Shown here in pieces: positions 52,128 through 61,489 of a DNA stretch of 64,000 nt (within the stretch, counting starts at the first letter, position 1; each line of letters begins with the position of its first letter). The stretch is from Streptomyces sp. CG 926 (GTDB taxonomy: Bacteria > Actinomycetota > Actinomycetes > Streptomycetales > Streptomycetaceae). The position numbers and the translations under genes are program-made. Below the pieces are notes generated by a model. The model did no database searches. It had not been told where the DNA came from and saw nothing but the letters and a program-made list of their open reading frames with translations. The stretch covers positions 124,001-188,000 of the forward strand of contig NZ_QGGZ01000015.1 in the NCBI RefSeq assembly GCF_003148825.1. Direction: 5' to 3'.

Positions 52128-52841
52128 GATGGAGAACCCTCTCGGTACGAGCGACGGGACTCGACCTGCGGCCGAAGGCCCCGTCAGGATCAGGGGAACG
52201 TCTCCTGCACACCGGTCCGGAGGCCCCCGACGCACCACCGCGTGACACAGCATGGTCGTCACCATCGGCCGCACGGCCGAGCCGTCGAGCGCCACGCCCA
52301 CGGTCCGCGAACCCGTCCGCACCCCTGACCGGCTGCGGACACCGAAGGCCGCGACGGCCGCCGCGACCGCTGCCTGGATCCATCGGCCCACCGTCTCCGG
52401 CAGGCGGCCGAGCACCTGGTCCGTGCGGTGCATGAGCAGGGCCATCAGGCATGCGGCCAGGCAGTGGACCGCCGTCATCGTCCCCGTGCTGTGGTGTGCC
52501 GTACGTCCGATCTCCAGCGCGCCGCCGTGCGTCTCGGTGTGCCGGGCACCGGCCGCCGGAGGTACGGACAGGGCGCGATGCAGCAGCAGTTGAGCGAGAC
52601 CGGTGGCCGTGACCACGTACCACCCGGGCCGGCGCGGGCGGGCCGCGAGCCAGGAGAGCGCGAGGACCACCGACGAACCGGCGGCGGCCCGCCGCCAGGA
52701 CACCGGCTCCTCCGAGGCGAGATGATGGCCGACGATCGCCAACATGCCGCTGAGCAGCGTGAACACGGCAGCCCGCAGCCCCCGTCCGCCCCACCTCGAA
52801 GGCCGCGGACATGGGCGCGTCCCCGCAGCGGCTTCGGCCAT
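52128..52841 (-). CDS. Copper-locus membrane protein running in frame into the DUF1775 gene without a stop
   Basis: From ATG 52841 the frame encodes a membrane protein with several hydrophobic segments (GLRAAVFTLLSGMLAIVG, then a second pair, then GTMTAVHCLAACLMALLM) and an end region HAVVRRGPP typical of the small proteins upstream of DUF1775 genes. Those usually stop near there. Here no stop is seen; the frame continues through the DUF1775 signal peptide to 51393 (482 residues in total). Either translation reads on into a fusion, or a stop was lost, or translation mainly starts anew at 52127. The ribosome site at 52841 is weak. Confidence 0.55.
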
Positions 52842-52918
52842 GTCGGGCTCATCATCACCGCACCCGGCCGCCGTCCGGCCCCGACTGTCAATTGCGGAGC
52901 AGTTTCGCCGCGGCTCCT

Positions 52919-53320
52919 TCAGCAGGAGTGCGGCAACCAGGGGGCGGTCTCGTTGCCGAAGGCCGACGAGGCCCGCGCAGGCCGGCGTCCGCACCGGCAG
53001 GCGCACCTCGGCCGCCGCCCCGGGGTTCCAGCACGGCCAGGCGCTCCCACCCGGGCCGACGGGCCGGCATTCCCGGCCGGGTCGGCCACCTGGCCCGCGT
53101 ACACCGCTTCGCAGGCCGGCAGCGCGGCCGGCGGTTCGCCCCGCTCGTGCACGTCGTCCAGCCGGCGGCGCGTCATCGTGGTCATCAGCCCCCGCCTACG
53201 GTGCGTGGCGGCCACGCTCACCATCGTCACCCCGGCCGCGTCGACCAAGGCCGCGCCCGGCACGGACAGGCGCAACGAGAAGGATCCGGCGGCGTCGCCG
53301 AGGTCGGGGCTTGACGATTC
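52919..53320 (-). pseudogene. Fragment of an Eis-like GNAT acetyltransferase
   Basis: The minus-strand frame has GDAAGSFSLRLSVPGAALVD and then a clear acetyl-CoA-binding stretch, VAATHRRRGLMTTMTRRRLD, followed by VHERGEPPAALPACEA, which in Eis-type GNAT enzymes is the core of the N-terminal acetyltransferase domain. After that the sequence turns into low-complexity Arg/Pro text and stops, and the rest of the roughly 400-residue protein is missing. So this is a decayed remnant. The remainder of 52842-53405 shows no gene; the GC-poorer stretch at 53320-53400 is likely the promoter of the next gene. Confidence 0.6.
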
Positions 53321-53405
53321 GCAGCGAAAGATATGACACTCGAAGTGCAAGTTGTTTTGTGCTTTTTCGTAAGCGTTGCTTGCTGTCCGTCACGAAAGGT
53401 GAGAC

Positions 53406-53879
53406 ATGTCCGTCTACAGCGACCAAGCGTGTTCCCGGCCGAGCAGTACGGGCCGCACCGCCGCCTACGCCGCCGTAGGCGCGGCAGTGGGTGGCATCTG
53501 GGTGCTCGGCGGGGACATGCCCGCCTGGGAGCACGCCCTGCGCGTCCTCGTCGTGGTGCTTTGCGTCAGCCTGGCCGGACGGTTCCTCGGTCGCCGGCTC
53601 GCCCGCGCCGGGCGGGCTCCCGTCGACCGCCGGCTGTTCTTGGGCCTGGTGGCGGGCAAGGTGCTCCTCGTGGCCGTAGCCCTGATCGTCGACCAACTCG
53701 TGGGGCTGTGGTCCGCCGAACCGGCGCTGATCACGGCCGGCTTCCTGTTCGTCGTGGTGACCGTCGGCGGTCCGGCGCTGCACGGCCGCCTGGCACACCC
53801 GGTCGCCCGTGCCGACACCGACCCGCCCGGTGGCGACGTGGCGGCGTACGGAAGGTCTGACGCCGTCGGCCGTGCGTGA
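53406..53879 (+). CDS. Hypothetical membrane protein
   Basis: 157 residues with about four TM segments (AAYAAVGAAVGGIWVLGG, ALRVLVVVLCVSLAGRFLG, FLGLVAGKVLLVAVALIVD, ALITAGFLFVVVTVGGPAL). No family recognised. A GAAAGGTGA precedes the ATG. The upstream region is unusually AT-rich and probably holds its promoter. It is convergent with the tetR gene. Confidence 0.7.
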   Translation: MSVYSDQACSRPSSTGRTAAYAAVGAAVGGIWVLGGDMPAWEHALRVLVVVLCVSLAGRFLGRRLARAGRAPVDRRLFLGLVAGKVLLVAVALIVDQLVGLWSAEPALITAGFLFVVVTVGGPALHGRLAHPVARADTDPPGGDVAAYGRSDAVGRA

Positions 53880-54097
53880 CGACCTCTGGAAGCAGGCGGG
53901 GTGGCCCACCCGGTGCTCCCCGCCCAGAGCGCGGCCCACGTACGGCGCCCGCGCGCTGTCAGGGGTTCCGGCCCCGCGCCCATGACACCGTCCACGGGCG
54001 TGTGCCGCCGTGCCGCAGCCGCAGGAGGAGGAGCGGGAACTGTCGGAGCGTGACTGCACCAGCTGGTTCACCTTTGACCGGTGAAGGTGAAACGGTC

Positions 54098-54760
54098 CTA
54101 CCGGGAGTGGGCGGGGGTCGGCCCGTGGCCGGACGGAGGCCGGTCCGTGGTGGCGAGCAGGGCGTGCACCGCCGTCTCCATCGTTCGGGCGGCCGCTTCG
54201 GCGCTCAGGCCGCTGCTGCGCCAGTGGTACCAGGCGCCCCAGGTCGTCACCGCGTCCAATCCGTGGAGGACTTCGGATCCGCGCGGGGCGGGCAGATGTT
54301 CGAGTTCCTCCGCGAAGACCTCGGCCAGTCGCGCCCGGGCGAGGTCCAGTACCTCTCGGGTGACCTCGGTGACGCGGTCACCCGGCGTTGCCAGGCGCAT
54401 CAGGGTCAGCTGTGCCGGTGTGATCCACTCCAGGATCCGTGCGCGTTGTTCCGTCAGGGCCGCGACCCGAGTGGCCCGGGGCCCGGTGGTCGGTAGCGGC
54501 ATGATCTGCTCGATCAGTTGCTCCAGCCGACGGGTGATGGCAGTCTCCACCAGCTCGGACATGTCGGCGAAGTGGTGGAACACGAGGCGTCGGGACACAC
54601 CGGCACGCTCGGCCACCCGCTCCGCGGGGAAGGTGGATTCCCCCTCGTCGAGCAGCGACAGGACGGCCTCGGCGATCTTCACCCGGGATTGCCGACCGCG
54701 CTCGGCGCGGCCGTCCGTGGCGCGGTCCTCGGACCGCGGTCGTCGAGCCGGCTGGTTCAC
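54098..54760 (-). CDS. TetR family transcriptional regulator
   Basis: 220-residue TetR. The N-terminal helix-turn-helix is clear: KIAEAVLSLLDEG, then AERVAERAGVSRRLVFHHF, followed by a helical ligand-binding domain (GWY-like GAWYHWRSSGLSAEAAARTM). GTG 54760 has GGGAGG at good spacing, preferred over ATG 54790. The nearest plausible target is the secreted beta-propeller gene at 55300, whose promoter has a perfect TetR-type palindrome, as inference. Ligand unknown. Confidence 0.92.
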   Translation of the reverse strand: MNQPARRPRSEDRATDGRAERGRQSRVKIAEAVLSLLDEGESTFPAERVAERAGVSRRLVFHHFADMSELVETAITRRLEQLIEQIMPLPTTGPRATRVAALTEQRARILEWITPAQLTLMRLATPGDRVTEVTREVLDLARARLAEVFAEELEHLPAPRGSEVLHGLDAVTTWGAWYHWRSSGLSAEAAARTMETAVHALLATTDRPPSGHGPTPAHSR

Positions 54761-55299
54761 GGCGCCCCTCCCCACCTCACTGGGTGTCATTGTCGCAAAC
54801 GAACGGGAAGGCGGGCGCGTCGGCGCGGGCGGAGACCCGCCGTACGTGACCCGCGCGAAGTCGTCGGCCGGTCGAAAGAGTTGAAGCGGCTCAGCGGCTG
54901 TTCCGGGCCGGTCCACAGGGCTGTTGCGGGCGGGTGCGGGGCAGCAGGGGTCCAGCGGTACGGGGCTGGGCGCCTCCTCGCCGTTCCGATGCCGACCGTA
55001 CGGGTGGCAGGCCGCGACCGTCCCGGGGAGCCGCGTGGCGCGCCTGTTCGGCCCGTTGCGTACGTGTCCACGAATCGCGGGCCGATGGGACCCGTGCCGT
55101 GGCGGGAATCGACGTCGACGGGGCGGCGAAGGTGGCCTGCGCGGCGGCGCATCGTCACCCTCGCCATCCTGCTCGCGAACGCCGACGGAGGGCGCGGTTC
55201 ACGCCCCGTACCGGCGGGCGCGTGTCTGTCACACGTCCGGGCCCAGCAGCGGACCCGGACGGCGGGTCGGGCGAGGGAGTGGCGGTCCGGCCGTACCGG
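54761..55299. other. 539-base gap, no gene supported
   Basis: The region upstream of tetR and downstream of the beta-propeller gene has open frames in several phases, but none shows a ribosome site with sensible composition or any recognisable protein. It presumably holds the tetR promoter. A decayed gene is possible. Confidence 0.35.
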
Positions 55300-56862
55300 T
55301 CAGGAGTCCGTGATCCTGACGAGGCCCCCGACGACGCCGACATAGGCGGAGCCGTCCCTGCCCAGAGTCACCGGCGCGTAGTGGTTGTTGAAGAAGGGTC
55401 CGGAACCGACCAGCCGGCTCCACACCCGCTCGCCCGTCCGTACGTCCAGCGCCGTCAGGTACCAGGCGTCGGGCATCGCCGTGGCACCCTTACCGCTTGC
55501 GGACCGCAGTTCGTCGGCGCTCGGGTGGGTGAAGGTGTAGAGCAGGCCCGTCGCGAGGGAGACCTTGCTGACGACGCTCGGGACCCGTTCGTGGTCGTCG
55601 GACCAGGCGAGCGAGCACGTACGGGAGGTGTAGTCGACGTGAACCCGGGCCAGGCCGGGTTCGGTGTCGACCTGACGCCCGCCGAGCATCCCCTTCAGGA
55701 GCGCGTGGTCCCCGACGACGTAGCCGTAGTTGTTCTCCACGACGAGGTCACCGCCCACGGCGACGAGGCTGTTCTCGTCGGCGCCCTTCCCCGGGGCGAA
55801 GACCGGCTGTTCGCACACCTTCTCGGGGCCGGCCTTCCCGCGCGCCATCACGAGCACCCTCATCCGCGGGTCGGCGTTGTCGGTGATGGCCACGTACCCT
55901 CCGCCCGGGCCGTCCGCCGGGCCGATGAGCGTGGGCGTGGTCCCGCTGCCCTGGCCGAGCTGGCCGGGCTTCTGTCGCGAACCCCGGTCGTACGCGGCCC
56001 GCCAGGTGACGACGGGTCGGCCTTGGGCTGCCGCGTCGAAGCGGTAGAGGGCGTGGTCGCTGACGACGAAGACACCGCCGGACTCGTCGACCGCGATGCT
56101 GTTGGCGATCGTCTCCCCGGGCAACGTGTGGGTGGAGACCGCGCCCGTCGCCGGATCGAGGACGCCGACCACGCCGCTCCCGGTCACGAACCACATCCTT
56201 CCCGCCCAGTCGGGGAGCGCGGACACGATGCCGCTGCTGCCGATCACCGCCTTGAGGTCGTACCGCGCCTCGGTCACGAGCGCGTCGCGCCGGACGGCCA
56301 CGACCTGGATGGTGCCGTCCTTCGTCGGTACGACGGCCCGGTCGCGCTCATCGAGGTAGAAGTAGCCGCCCCCGGAGACTTCCGTCGGGCTGCTGCCCGC
56401 CGCCCCGGGCAGCGTGAGGGAGGCGATGGCCCCGAGGTCGTCCGGATCGAGCAACATCAGCCGGGGAGCCAGTCCGGGGGTCATGCAGACCGTGACGATC
56501 CGGCCCCGGGAGTCGAAGGTGACCGAGCCGCAGAGCCCACCCTGGAGCCTGCTGCGTACGGCGAGCTCGCGGCCGGTCGGGCCGGGGCCCTCGTGCGTGT
56601 CGCTCTGGTAGGCGTCGCCGTGCAGATTGCTGGAGCCGTTGGCGGCCATGAACGGGTGCTGCGGGACGGCAGGGACGATGACCGGTCGGGGGGTGGCGGC
56701 GTGACCGGTGAACGGGGGCAGCCAGGCCCCGCGAGGATCTCCGGGGATGGACAGGGCGGGCCGGGCCGCCGGGGTCACCGCTCCGGCCGGGTGCACGGCG
56801 GTGAGGGGCGGTGACATGGCGGCTGCCACCAGAACGGCCAGGGTGCGGAGGAACGTGCGCAT
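55300..56862 (-). CDS. Secreted beta-propeller protein
   Basis: 520-residue secreted protein. A signal peptide of about 28 residues (LRTLAVLVAAAMSPPLTA) leads to repeated beta-strand blades with the pattern of PQQ/WD-like propellers (GSVTFDSRGRIVTVCM, FYLDERDRAVVPTKDG, GVVGVLDPATGAVSTH, FVVSDHALYRFD). It ends with an outer-blade segment FFNNHYAPVTLG. No catalytic residue stands out, so it may be a structural, binding or oxidoreductase-like protein. ATG 56862 has AAAGG seven bases upstream. A 19-bp palindrome at 56946-56964, 84 bases upstream, suggests TetR control. Confidence 0.82.
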   Translation of the reverse strand: MRTFLRTLAVLVAAAMSPPLTAVHPAGAVTPAARPALSIPGDPRGAWLPPFTGHAATPRPVIVPAVPQHPFMAANGSSNLHGDAYQSDTHEGPGPTGRELAVRSRLQGGLCGSVTFDSRGRIVTVCMTPGLAPRLMLLDPDDLGAIASLTLPGAAGSSPTEVSGGGYFYLDERDRAVVPTKDGTIQVVAVRRDALVTEARYDLKAVIGSSGIVSALPDWAGRMWFVTGSGVVGVLDPATGAVSTHTLPGETIANSIAVDESGGVFVVSDHALYRFDAAAQGRPVVTWRAAYDRGSRQKPGQLGQGSGTTPTLIGPADGPGGGYVAITDNADPRMRVLVMARGKAGPEKVCEQPVFAPGKGADENSLVAVGGDLVVENNYGYVVGDHALLKGMLGGRQVDTEPGLARVHVDYTSRTCSLAWSDDHERVPSVVSKVSLATGLLYTFTHPSADELRSASGKGATAMPDAWYLTALDVRTGERVWSRLVGSGPFFNNHYAPVTLGRDGSAYVGVVGGLVRITDS

Positions 56863-56945
56863 GCGGAGGCCTTTCATCCGTCGACCGGTGGGCACGCGGC
56901 GGGCCCCGCGGGGCGAGCGCGGGCCACCGCGGGCCCGTCGAATTC

Positions 56946-56964
56946 CTTGCACTGTCAGTGCAAG
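56946..56964. promoter_or_regulatory. Perfect 19-bp palindrome, TetR-type operator
   Basis: CTTGCACTGTCAGTGCAAG (56946-56964) has nine-base arms around one base, the form of many TetR operators. It lies 84 bases upstream of the beta-propeller start, in the 316-base divergent gap to the P450 gene at 57179. The rest of the gap shows no other gene. Confidence 0.75.
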
Positions 56965-57178
56965 AATGATGGGGCAGAGGCCGACCGGCTGTCGAGGGTG
57001 TGCACGGCGGCGCCCGCCACGGCCCGGCCGTCGCCCCGCGCGCGACCTGTCCGTCCGGGGGCGTGACCTGCGGTTCCGACGCCCGGCAGGCAGCCTCCGG
57101 AGCCTCCGTGCATGCTGGGGAAAACCGGGTCCGGAGTCGGCCGACGACCCGTGAGGACGACGACGGAGGCGGCGCACC

Positions 57179-58429
57179 ATGAGCCAAGCCATGCTCCGGA
57201 AGATCATCGACTACGCCAACCGCGCCGACCCGTACCCGCTGTACGAGGAGCTGCGCAGGACGCCGGTGTTCCATGACGAGGACGGGCCGTACGTCGTCAG
57301 CACCTACCACGAGATCCAGGCCCTGCTGCACGATCCGCGCATCAGTTCCGACCCGCGCAATCTGACGCTGTCGGCGAGCGACCCCTTGGCGCAGGACGAA
57401 GGCGACGAGTCGAAGCTGCCGCCGGTGTTCATCAGGCTCGACCCGCCGGACCACGACCGGCTCCGCCGCATCACGAACCGGCCCTTCGGGCCGCCGCATT
57501 CCCCGCACCGGGTCCACGACATGCGCGGCGAGCTCGGTGGCATCGTCTCCGGTCTCATCGACGGCATCGCCGACGGCGGCTCCCTGGAACGGATCGACCT
57601 GGTCGAGCAGTTCTCCTACCCCTTCCCCGTGACGGTGATCTGCCGGCTGCTGGGCGTGCCGCACGAGGACGAGCCCCGCTTCCACGTCTGGGCCGACACC
57701 CTCGCCGCCAGCCTGGACCCCGATCCGGACGCCGCCCCCGGCACCACGTCCAAGGCCGCGGCCGACGCGCAGGTCGAGCTCGGCATGTACCTGGCCGAGC
57801 TGATCGAGGAACGCCGCAAGAACCCGGGCGAGGACATGCTGTCGCAACTGGCGGCCGTGGCCGAGGAACCGGACGGGTCCATGAGCACCATGGAGATCAT
57901 CAGCACCGCCGCGCTGCTGCTGATCGCGGGTCACGAGACCACGGTCAACCTGATCACCAACGGCATGCTCACACTGCTACGCCACCCGGACGTGCTCCAG
58001 CGGCTGCGCGAGGACCCGCAGCTGTCCGTACCGATCGTCGAGGAGCTGCTGCGCTACGAGCCGCCCGTGCACCTGCTGCCCCGGCGCAGCACGCTCGCCG
58101 ACATCGAGGTGGGCGGGGTGAACATCCCCAAGGGCGCCACGGTTTCGCTGATCCTCGCGTCCGGGAACCGAGACCCGAAGCGGTTCGAGAACCCGGACCG
58201 CTTCGACCCCGACCGGGGGGACATCCAGCACCTCGGTCTGGGCAGCGGCATCCACAGCTGCTTCGGCGCCCCGCTGGCCCGTATGGAGGCCCAGTTGGCC
58301 CTGAGTGAGCTGGCCCGTCGGCTGGAGAACCCCCGGCTGTTGCAGGACCCGCCCCCGTACCGCCGGAACGCGGTGCTGCGCGGCCCCCGCCACCTGCCCC
58401 TCGCCTGCGACGGCATCCGCCCCGCGTGA
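57179..58429 (+). CDS. Cytochrome P450
   Basis: 416-residue soluble bacterial P450. I-helix motif AGHETT at 250-255, ExxR as EELLR at 288-292, and haem loop LGLGSGIHSCFGAPLAR with axial Cys361; the first Phe of the usual FGxGxHxC is replaced by Leu, which is common in actinobacterial P450s. GGAGG lies nine bases before the ATG. No ferredoxin or reductase gene is adjacent, so redox partners must be elsewhere. It is followed by an esterase and an acyl-CoA ligase on the same strand, with gaps that make one operon uncertain. Substrate unknown. Confidence 0.95.
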   Translation: MSQAMLRKIIDYANRADPYPLYEELRRTPVFHDEDGPYVVSTYHEIQALLHDPRISSDPRNLTLSASDPLAQDEGDESKLPPVFIRLDPPDHDRLRRITNRPFGPPHSPHRVHDMRGELGGIVSGLIDGIADGGSLERIDLVEQFSYPFPVTVICRLLGVPHEDEPRFHVWADTLAASLDPDPDAAPGTTSKAAADAQVELGMYLAELIEERRKNPGEDMLSQLAAVAEEPDGSMSTMEIISTAALLLIAGHETTVNLITNGMLTLLRHPDVLQRLREDPQLSVPIVEELLRYEPPVHLLPRRSTLADIEVGGVNIPKGATVSLILASGNRDPKRFENPDRFDPDRGDIQHLGLGSGIHSCFGAPLARMEAQLALSELARRLENPRLLQDPPPYRRNAVLRGPRHLPLACDGIRPA

Positions 58430-58474
58430 CGGACTCGGTGGCCGGCTCGCCGCTTGAAACCTAAACGACAATTT

Positions 58475-58492
58475 GTTGCATATTTTTGCAAC
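58475..58492. promoter_or_regulatory. AT-rich inverted repeat upstream of the esterase gene
   Basis: GTTGCA (58475-58480) and TGCAAC (58487-58492) flank TATTTT. The sequence is strikingly AT-rich for this DNA and lies about 85 bases before the GTG at 58578. A regulator site or promoter is more likely than a terminator. Confidence 0.45.
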
Positions 58493-58577
58493 CTGACGGG
58501 TCGAGAAATACATCCAAGGAGGCGGAAGACCCGTACTGCCCGCTCGAAGGGCAGCCCCACCGTTCGGAGCGAAGTTC

Positions 58578-59666
58578 GTGCACGAGTACCCGCAGTCGCA
58601 GCAGCCCGGTCGATCCCGCAAGAAGGTGTGGATCGGCTCCGCGGTGGCCGTGGTCCTGCTCGCCGGCGCCGGCGCCGGGGCGATCCTCTGGACGACCGAC
58701 TGGTTCGACGGGAACGGGGAGTCCGTCAGTTACGCGAAGCCCTCGACGGGATCGGGCAAGGACAAGGAGACCGGCGCGTCGAAGCAGGACGCCGCGCCGA
58801 GTGCGGACCCGGACGTGTCCCTCCCCGCCGGTCCGTTCACCGAATTCAAGCAGACGGTCAAGCTGGAGGACGGCACCCGCATATCCAAGGCCCGGGTGAA
58901 GGGAGCCAAGTCCGGCTTCGAGGGCAGCGTCTGGGTGTGGACGCCCAAGGAGTACGACCGCCCGGAGTACGCGAAGAGCGCCTTCCCGGTCATGATCGCG
59001 CTGCCCGGAGGCAACGGGAACGCCGACAACTACTGGGCGACCCTGCCGAAGCTGGGCCTCCACAAGGCCATCGCCGAGGGCGCCGCGGCCGGTAAGAGCC
59101 TCCCGTTCATCGTGGTCATGCCGATCCTCAACCCGGACGCCAAGTACTACTACGACGGCTCCGACATCCCCGGCCAGGCCAAGATGGGTACCTGGATCGG
59201 CGAGGACGTACCCGACCTCGCCCGCGCCAATTTCCGTACCTACAAGTCCCGCGACGGCTGGGCCTTCATGGGCAACTCCTCCGGCGCCTTCGTCGGACTC
59301 AAGCAGCTCCTGCAGAAGCCGGACCGCTTCCGGGCCGTCATAGCCAACGGCGGCGAGATCGTCCCGGACTCCCCGCTCTGGAAGGGCCACCAGGCGGAGA
59401 TGGACGCGAACAACCCCGAGAAGCTCGCACCGAAGCTGATCGCCGCCAAGGGCCCCGAGGTGGACGTCCTCTTCCAGTACGGCACCAAGGAGGGCGGCCG
59501 CGACCGGATGGAGAAGTTCCAGCAGCAGTTCGCCAAGGGCCCGATCAAGGTCTCGATCCACGAGATCCAGGGCGGTGACCACAACGGTTGGGACTACGTC
59601 CGGGGCATGCGGGAAGGCGCTCTGGAACAGCTCAGCAAGCTGATGAAGGGGCCGAAGCCGCAGTAG
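58578..59666 (+). CDS. Membrane-anchored esterase-like alpha/beta hydrolase
   Basis: 362-residue protein with an N-terminal TM anchor (about 18-40, VWIGSAVAVVLLAGAGAG), a Ser/Lys/Asp-rich linker to about 85, and an esterase-D/Fes-type alpha/beta hydrolase domain. The nucleophile is Ser234 in GNSSG, within FMGNSSGAFVG, and the His is in QGGDHNGWDY near residue 337. The oxyanion region PVMIALPGGNGNADNYWA is clear. Substrates of the family include mycolyl and siderophore esters. The GTG at 58578 has a GGAG eight bases upstream. Confidence 0.9.
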   Translation: MHEYPQSQQPGRSRKKVWIGSAVAVVLLAGAGAGAILWTTDWFDGNGESVSYAKPSTGSGKDKETGASKQDAAPSADPDVSLPAGPFTEFKQTVKLEDGTRISKARVKGAKSGFEGSVWVWTPKEYDRPEYAKSAFPVMIALPGGNGNADNYWATLPKLGLHKAIAEGAAAGKSLPFIVVMPILNPDAKYYYDGSDIPGQAKMGTWIGEDVPDLARANFRTYKSRDGWAFMGNSSGAFVGLKQLLQKPDRFRAVIANGGEIVPDSPLWKGHQAEMDANNPEKLAPKLIAAKGPEVDVLFQYGTKEGGRDRMEKFQQQFAKGPIKVSIHEIQGGDHNGWDYVRGMREGALEQLSKLMKGPKPQ

Positions 59667-59815
59667 GACCTCGCCCCGTCCGGCTCCTCGGTCCCCTTCA
59701 CCTCCTGCGGTATCCGGTCCGTGCTCCCCGCGCATCTGGTGCCGCGGCCCACCGGGAGGGGATCATGGGTGGCGCGCGTTGGCCGTCATCGCCGCAGCGA
59801 GTGCAGGAGGTACGT

Positions 59816-61462
59816 GTGTCCACAGCGTCGAGTCGTGCGTCCGGGAGTCGTGAGGTCCCGCTGCTCCGCGAGACGATCGGGGACAACCTCGACCGGACCG
59901 TAGGGCGCTTCCCCGACCGGGACGCCCTCGTGGACGTGGCCGCCGGCCGCCGTTGGACGTACGCGGAGCTGGCCGTCGAGGTGGACGCGCTGGCCCTCGG
60001 ACTGCTGGACCTCGGGATCGGCAAGGGCGACCGGGTCGGCATCTGGGCGCCCAACCGCGCCGAATGGACGCTCGTGCAGTACGCCACCGCGAAGATCGGG
60101 GCGATCCTGGTCACCGTGAACCCGGCGTACCGCTCGCACGAGCTGGAGTACGTGCTCGGGCAGTCGGGCATCCGGCTGCTGGTCGCGGCCGAGCGCTTCA
60201 AGACCTCCGACTACGCGGCGATGATCGAGGAGGTCCGGCCGCGCTGCCCGGAGCTGGAGTTCACCGTCCTGTTCGACGGGCCGCGGTGGGAGGAGCTGCT
60301 GGAACGCGGCCGCGGGGCCGATCCGGCCGCGCTGGCGCGGGCCCGGGCCGCGCTCGGCCCGGACGACCCGATCAACATCCAGTACACCTCGGGCACGACG
60401 GGCTTCCCCAAGGGAGCCACCCTCTCGCACCACAACATCCTCAACAACGGCTTCTTCGTGGGCGAGCTGTGCGGATACGACGAGCGGGACCGGGTGTGCA
60501 TCCCCGTCCCCTTCTACCACTGTTTCGGGATGGTGATGGGCAACCTCGCCTGCACCAGCCACGGAGCGGCGATGGTGATCCCCGCGCCCGCCTTCGACCC
60601 GACGGCGACGCTGGCCGCGGTGGAGGCGGAGGCCTGCACCTCCCTGTACGGGGTCCCCACCATGTTCATCGCCGAGCTGGCCGACTCCGGCTTCGACGGG
60701 TACGACCTGTCGAGCCTGCGCACCGGGATCATGGCGGGTTCGCCCTGCCCGGTGGAGGTGATGACCGAGGTCATCGAACGGATGGGGATGACCGAGGTCT
60801 CCATCTGTTACGGCATGACGGAGACCTCGCCCGTGTCCACGCAGACCCGTGTGGACGACTCGGTCGAGCGCCGGGTCTCCACGGTGGGCCGGGTCGGCCC
60901 GCACCTGGAGGTCAAGGTGGTCGATCCGCAGTCGGGCCGGACCGTCCCGCGCGGGACCCCGGGCGAACTGTGCACCCGGGGCTACTCGGTCATGCTCGGC
61001 TACTGGGGCGAGCCCGAGAAGACCGCCGAGGCCGTCGACCTGGAAGGCTGGATGCACACCGGCGACCTGGCCGTCATGGACGGTGACGGCTACCTGAGCA
61101 TCACCGGCCGGATCAAGGACATGGTGATCCGGGGAGGCGAGAACCTCTATCCCCGCGAGATCGAGGAGTTCCTGCACGCCCACCCCGACGTCCTGGACGT
61201 CCAGGTCATCGGGGTGCCCGACCCGAAGTACGGGGAGGAGCTGATGGCGTGGGTCCGGATGCGGGAGGGGGCCGAGCCGCTGACCGCCCAGGCCGTCCGC
61301 GCGTACTGCGCGGGGCGGCTCGCCCACTTCAAGATCCCCCGCTACGTCCATGTCGTGGAGGAGTTCCCGATGACCGTCACCGGAAAGATTCGCAAGATCG
61401 AGATGCGCGCGATGGCGACCCGTCTGCTGGAGGAGGAGACGGCCACGGCCGGTGGCGCCTGA
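59816..61462 (+). CDS. Fatty-acyl-CoA ligase (AMP-binding, FadD-like)
   Basis: 548-residue adenylate-forming enzyme. Core motifs in order: YTSGTTGFPKGATLSHHNI (P-loop), FYHCFGMVMGNL, YGMTETSPVS, GWMHTGDLAVMDGDGYL and the C-terminal GRIKDMVIRGGENLYPREIE with the catalytic Lys in TGKIRK. It activates a fatty or aryl acid to the acyl-AMP and then the CoA thioester. The GTG at 59816 has GGAGG five bases upstream, which decides the start. With the P450 and esterase upstream it may act in lipid or xenobiotic catabolism. Confidence 0.96.
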   Translation: MSTASSRASGSREVPLLRETIGDNLDRTVGRFPDRDALVDVAAGRRWTYAELAVEVDALALGLLDLGIGKGDRVGIWAPNRAEWTLVQYATAKIGAILVTVNPAYRSHELEYVLGQSGIRLLVAAERFKTSDYAAMIEEVRPRCPELEFTVLFDGPRWEELLERGRGADPAALARARAALGPDDPINIQYTSGTTGFPKGATLSHHNILNNGFFVGELCGYDERDRVCIPVPFYHCFGMVMGNLACTSHGAAMVIPAPAFDPTATLAAVEAEACTSLYGVPTMFIAELADSGFDGYDLSSLRTGIMAGSPCPVEVMTEVIERMGMTEVSICYGMTETSPVSTQTRVDDSVERRVSTVGRVGPHLEVKVVDPQSGRTVPRGTPGELCTRGYSVMLGYWGEPEKTAEAVDLEGWMHTGDLAVMDGDGYLSITGRIKDMVIRGGENLYPREIEEFLHAHPDVLDVQVIGVPDPKYGEELMAWVRMREGAEPLTAQAVRAYCAGRLAHFKIPRYVHVVEEFPMTVTGKIRKIEMRAMATRLLEEETATAGGA

Positions 61463-61489
61463 CCAGGCCCCTCCAGGACGACGCGTCCG

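Noticed and set aside
54787..55345. Open frames in the gap between tetR and the beta-propeller gene
   Set aside because: All are rich in Arg/Gly/Pro, have no sensible ribosome site and show no domain. They were left as a gap.
57179..61462. P450, esterase and acyl-CoA ligase as a biosynthetic gene cluster
   Set aside because: No core synthase (PKS, NRPS or terpene) lies nearby and gaps between the genes are wide. General catabolism fits as well.
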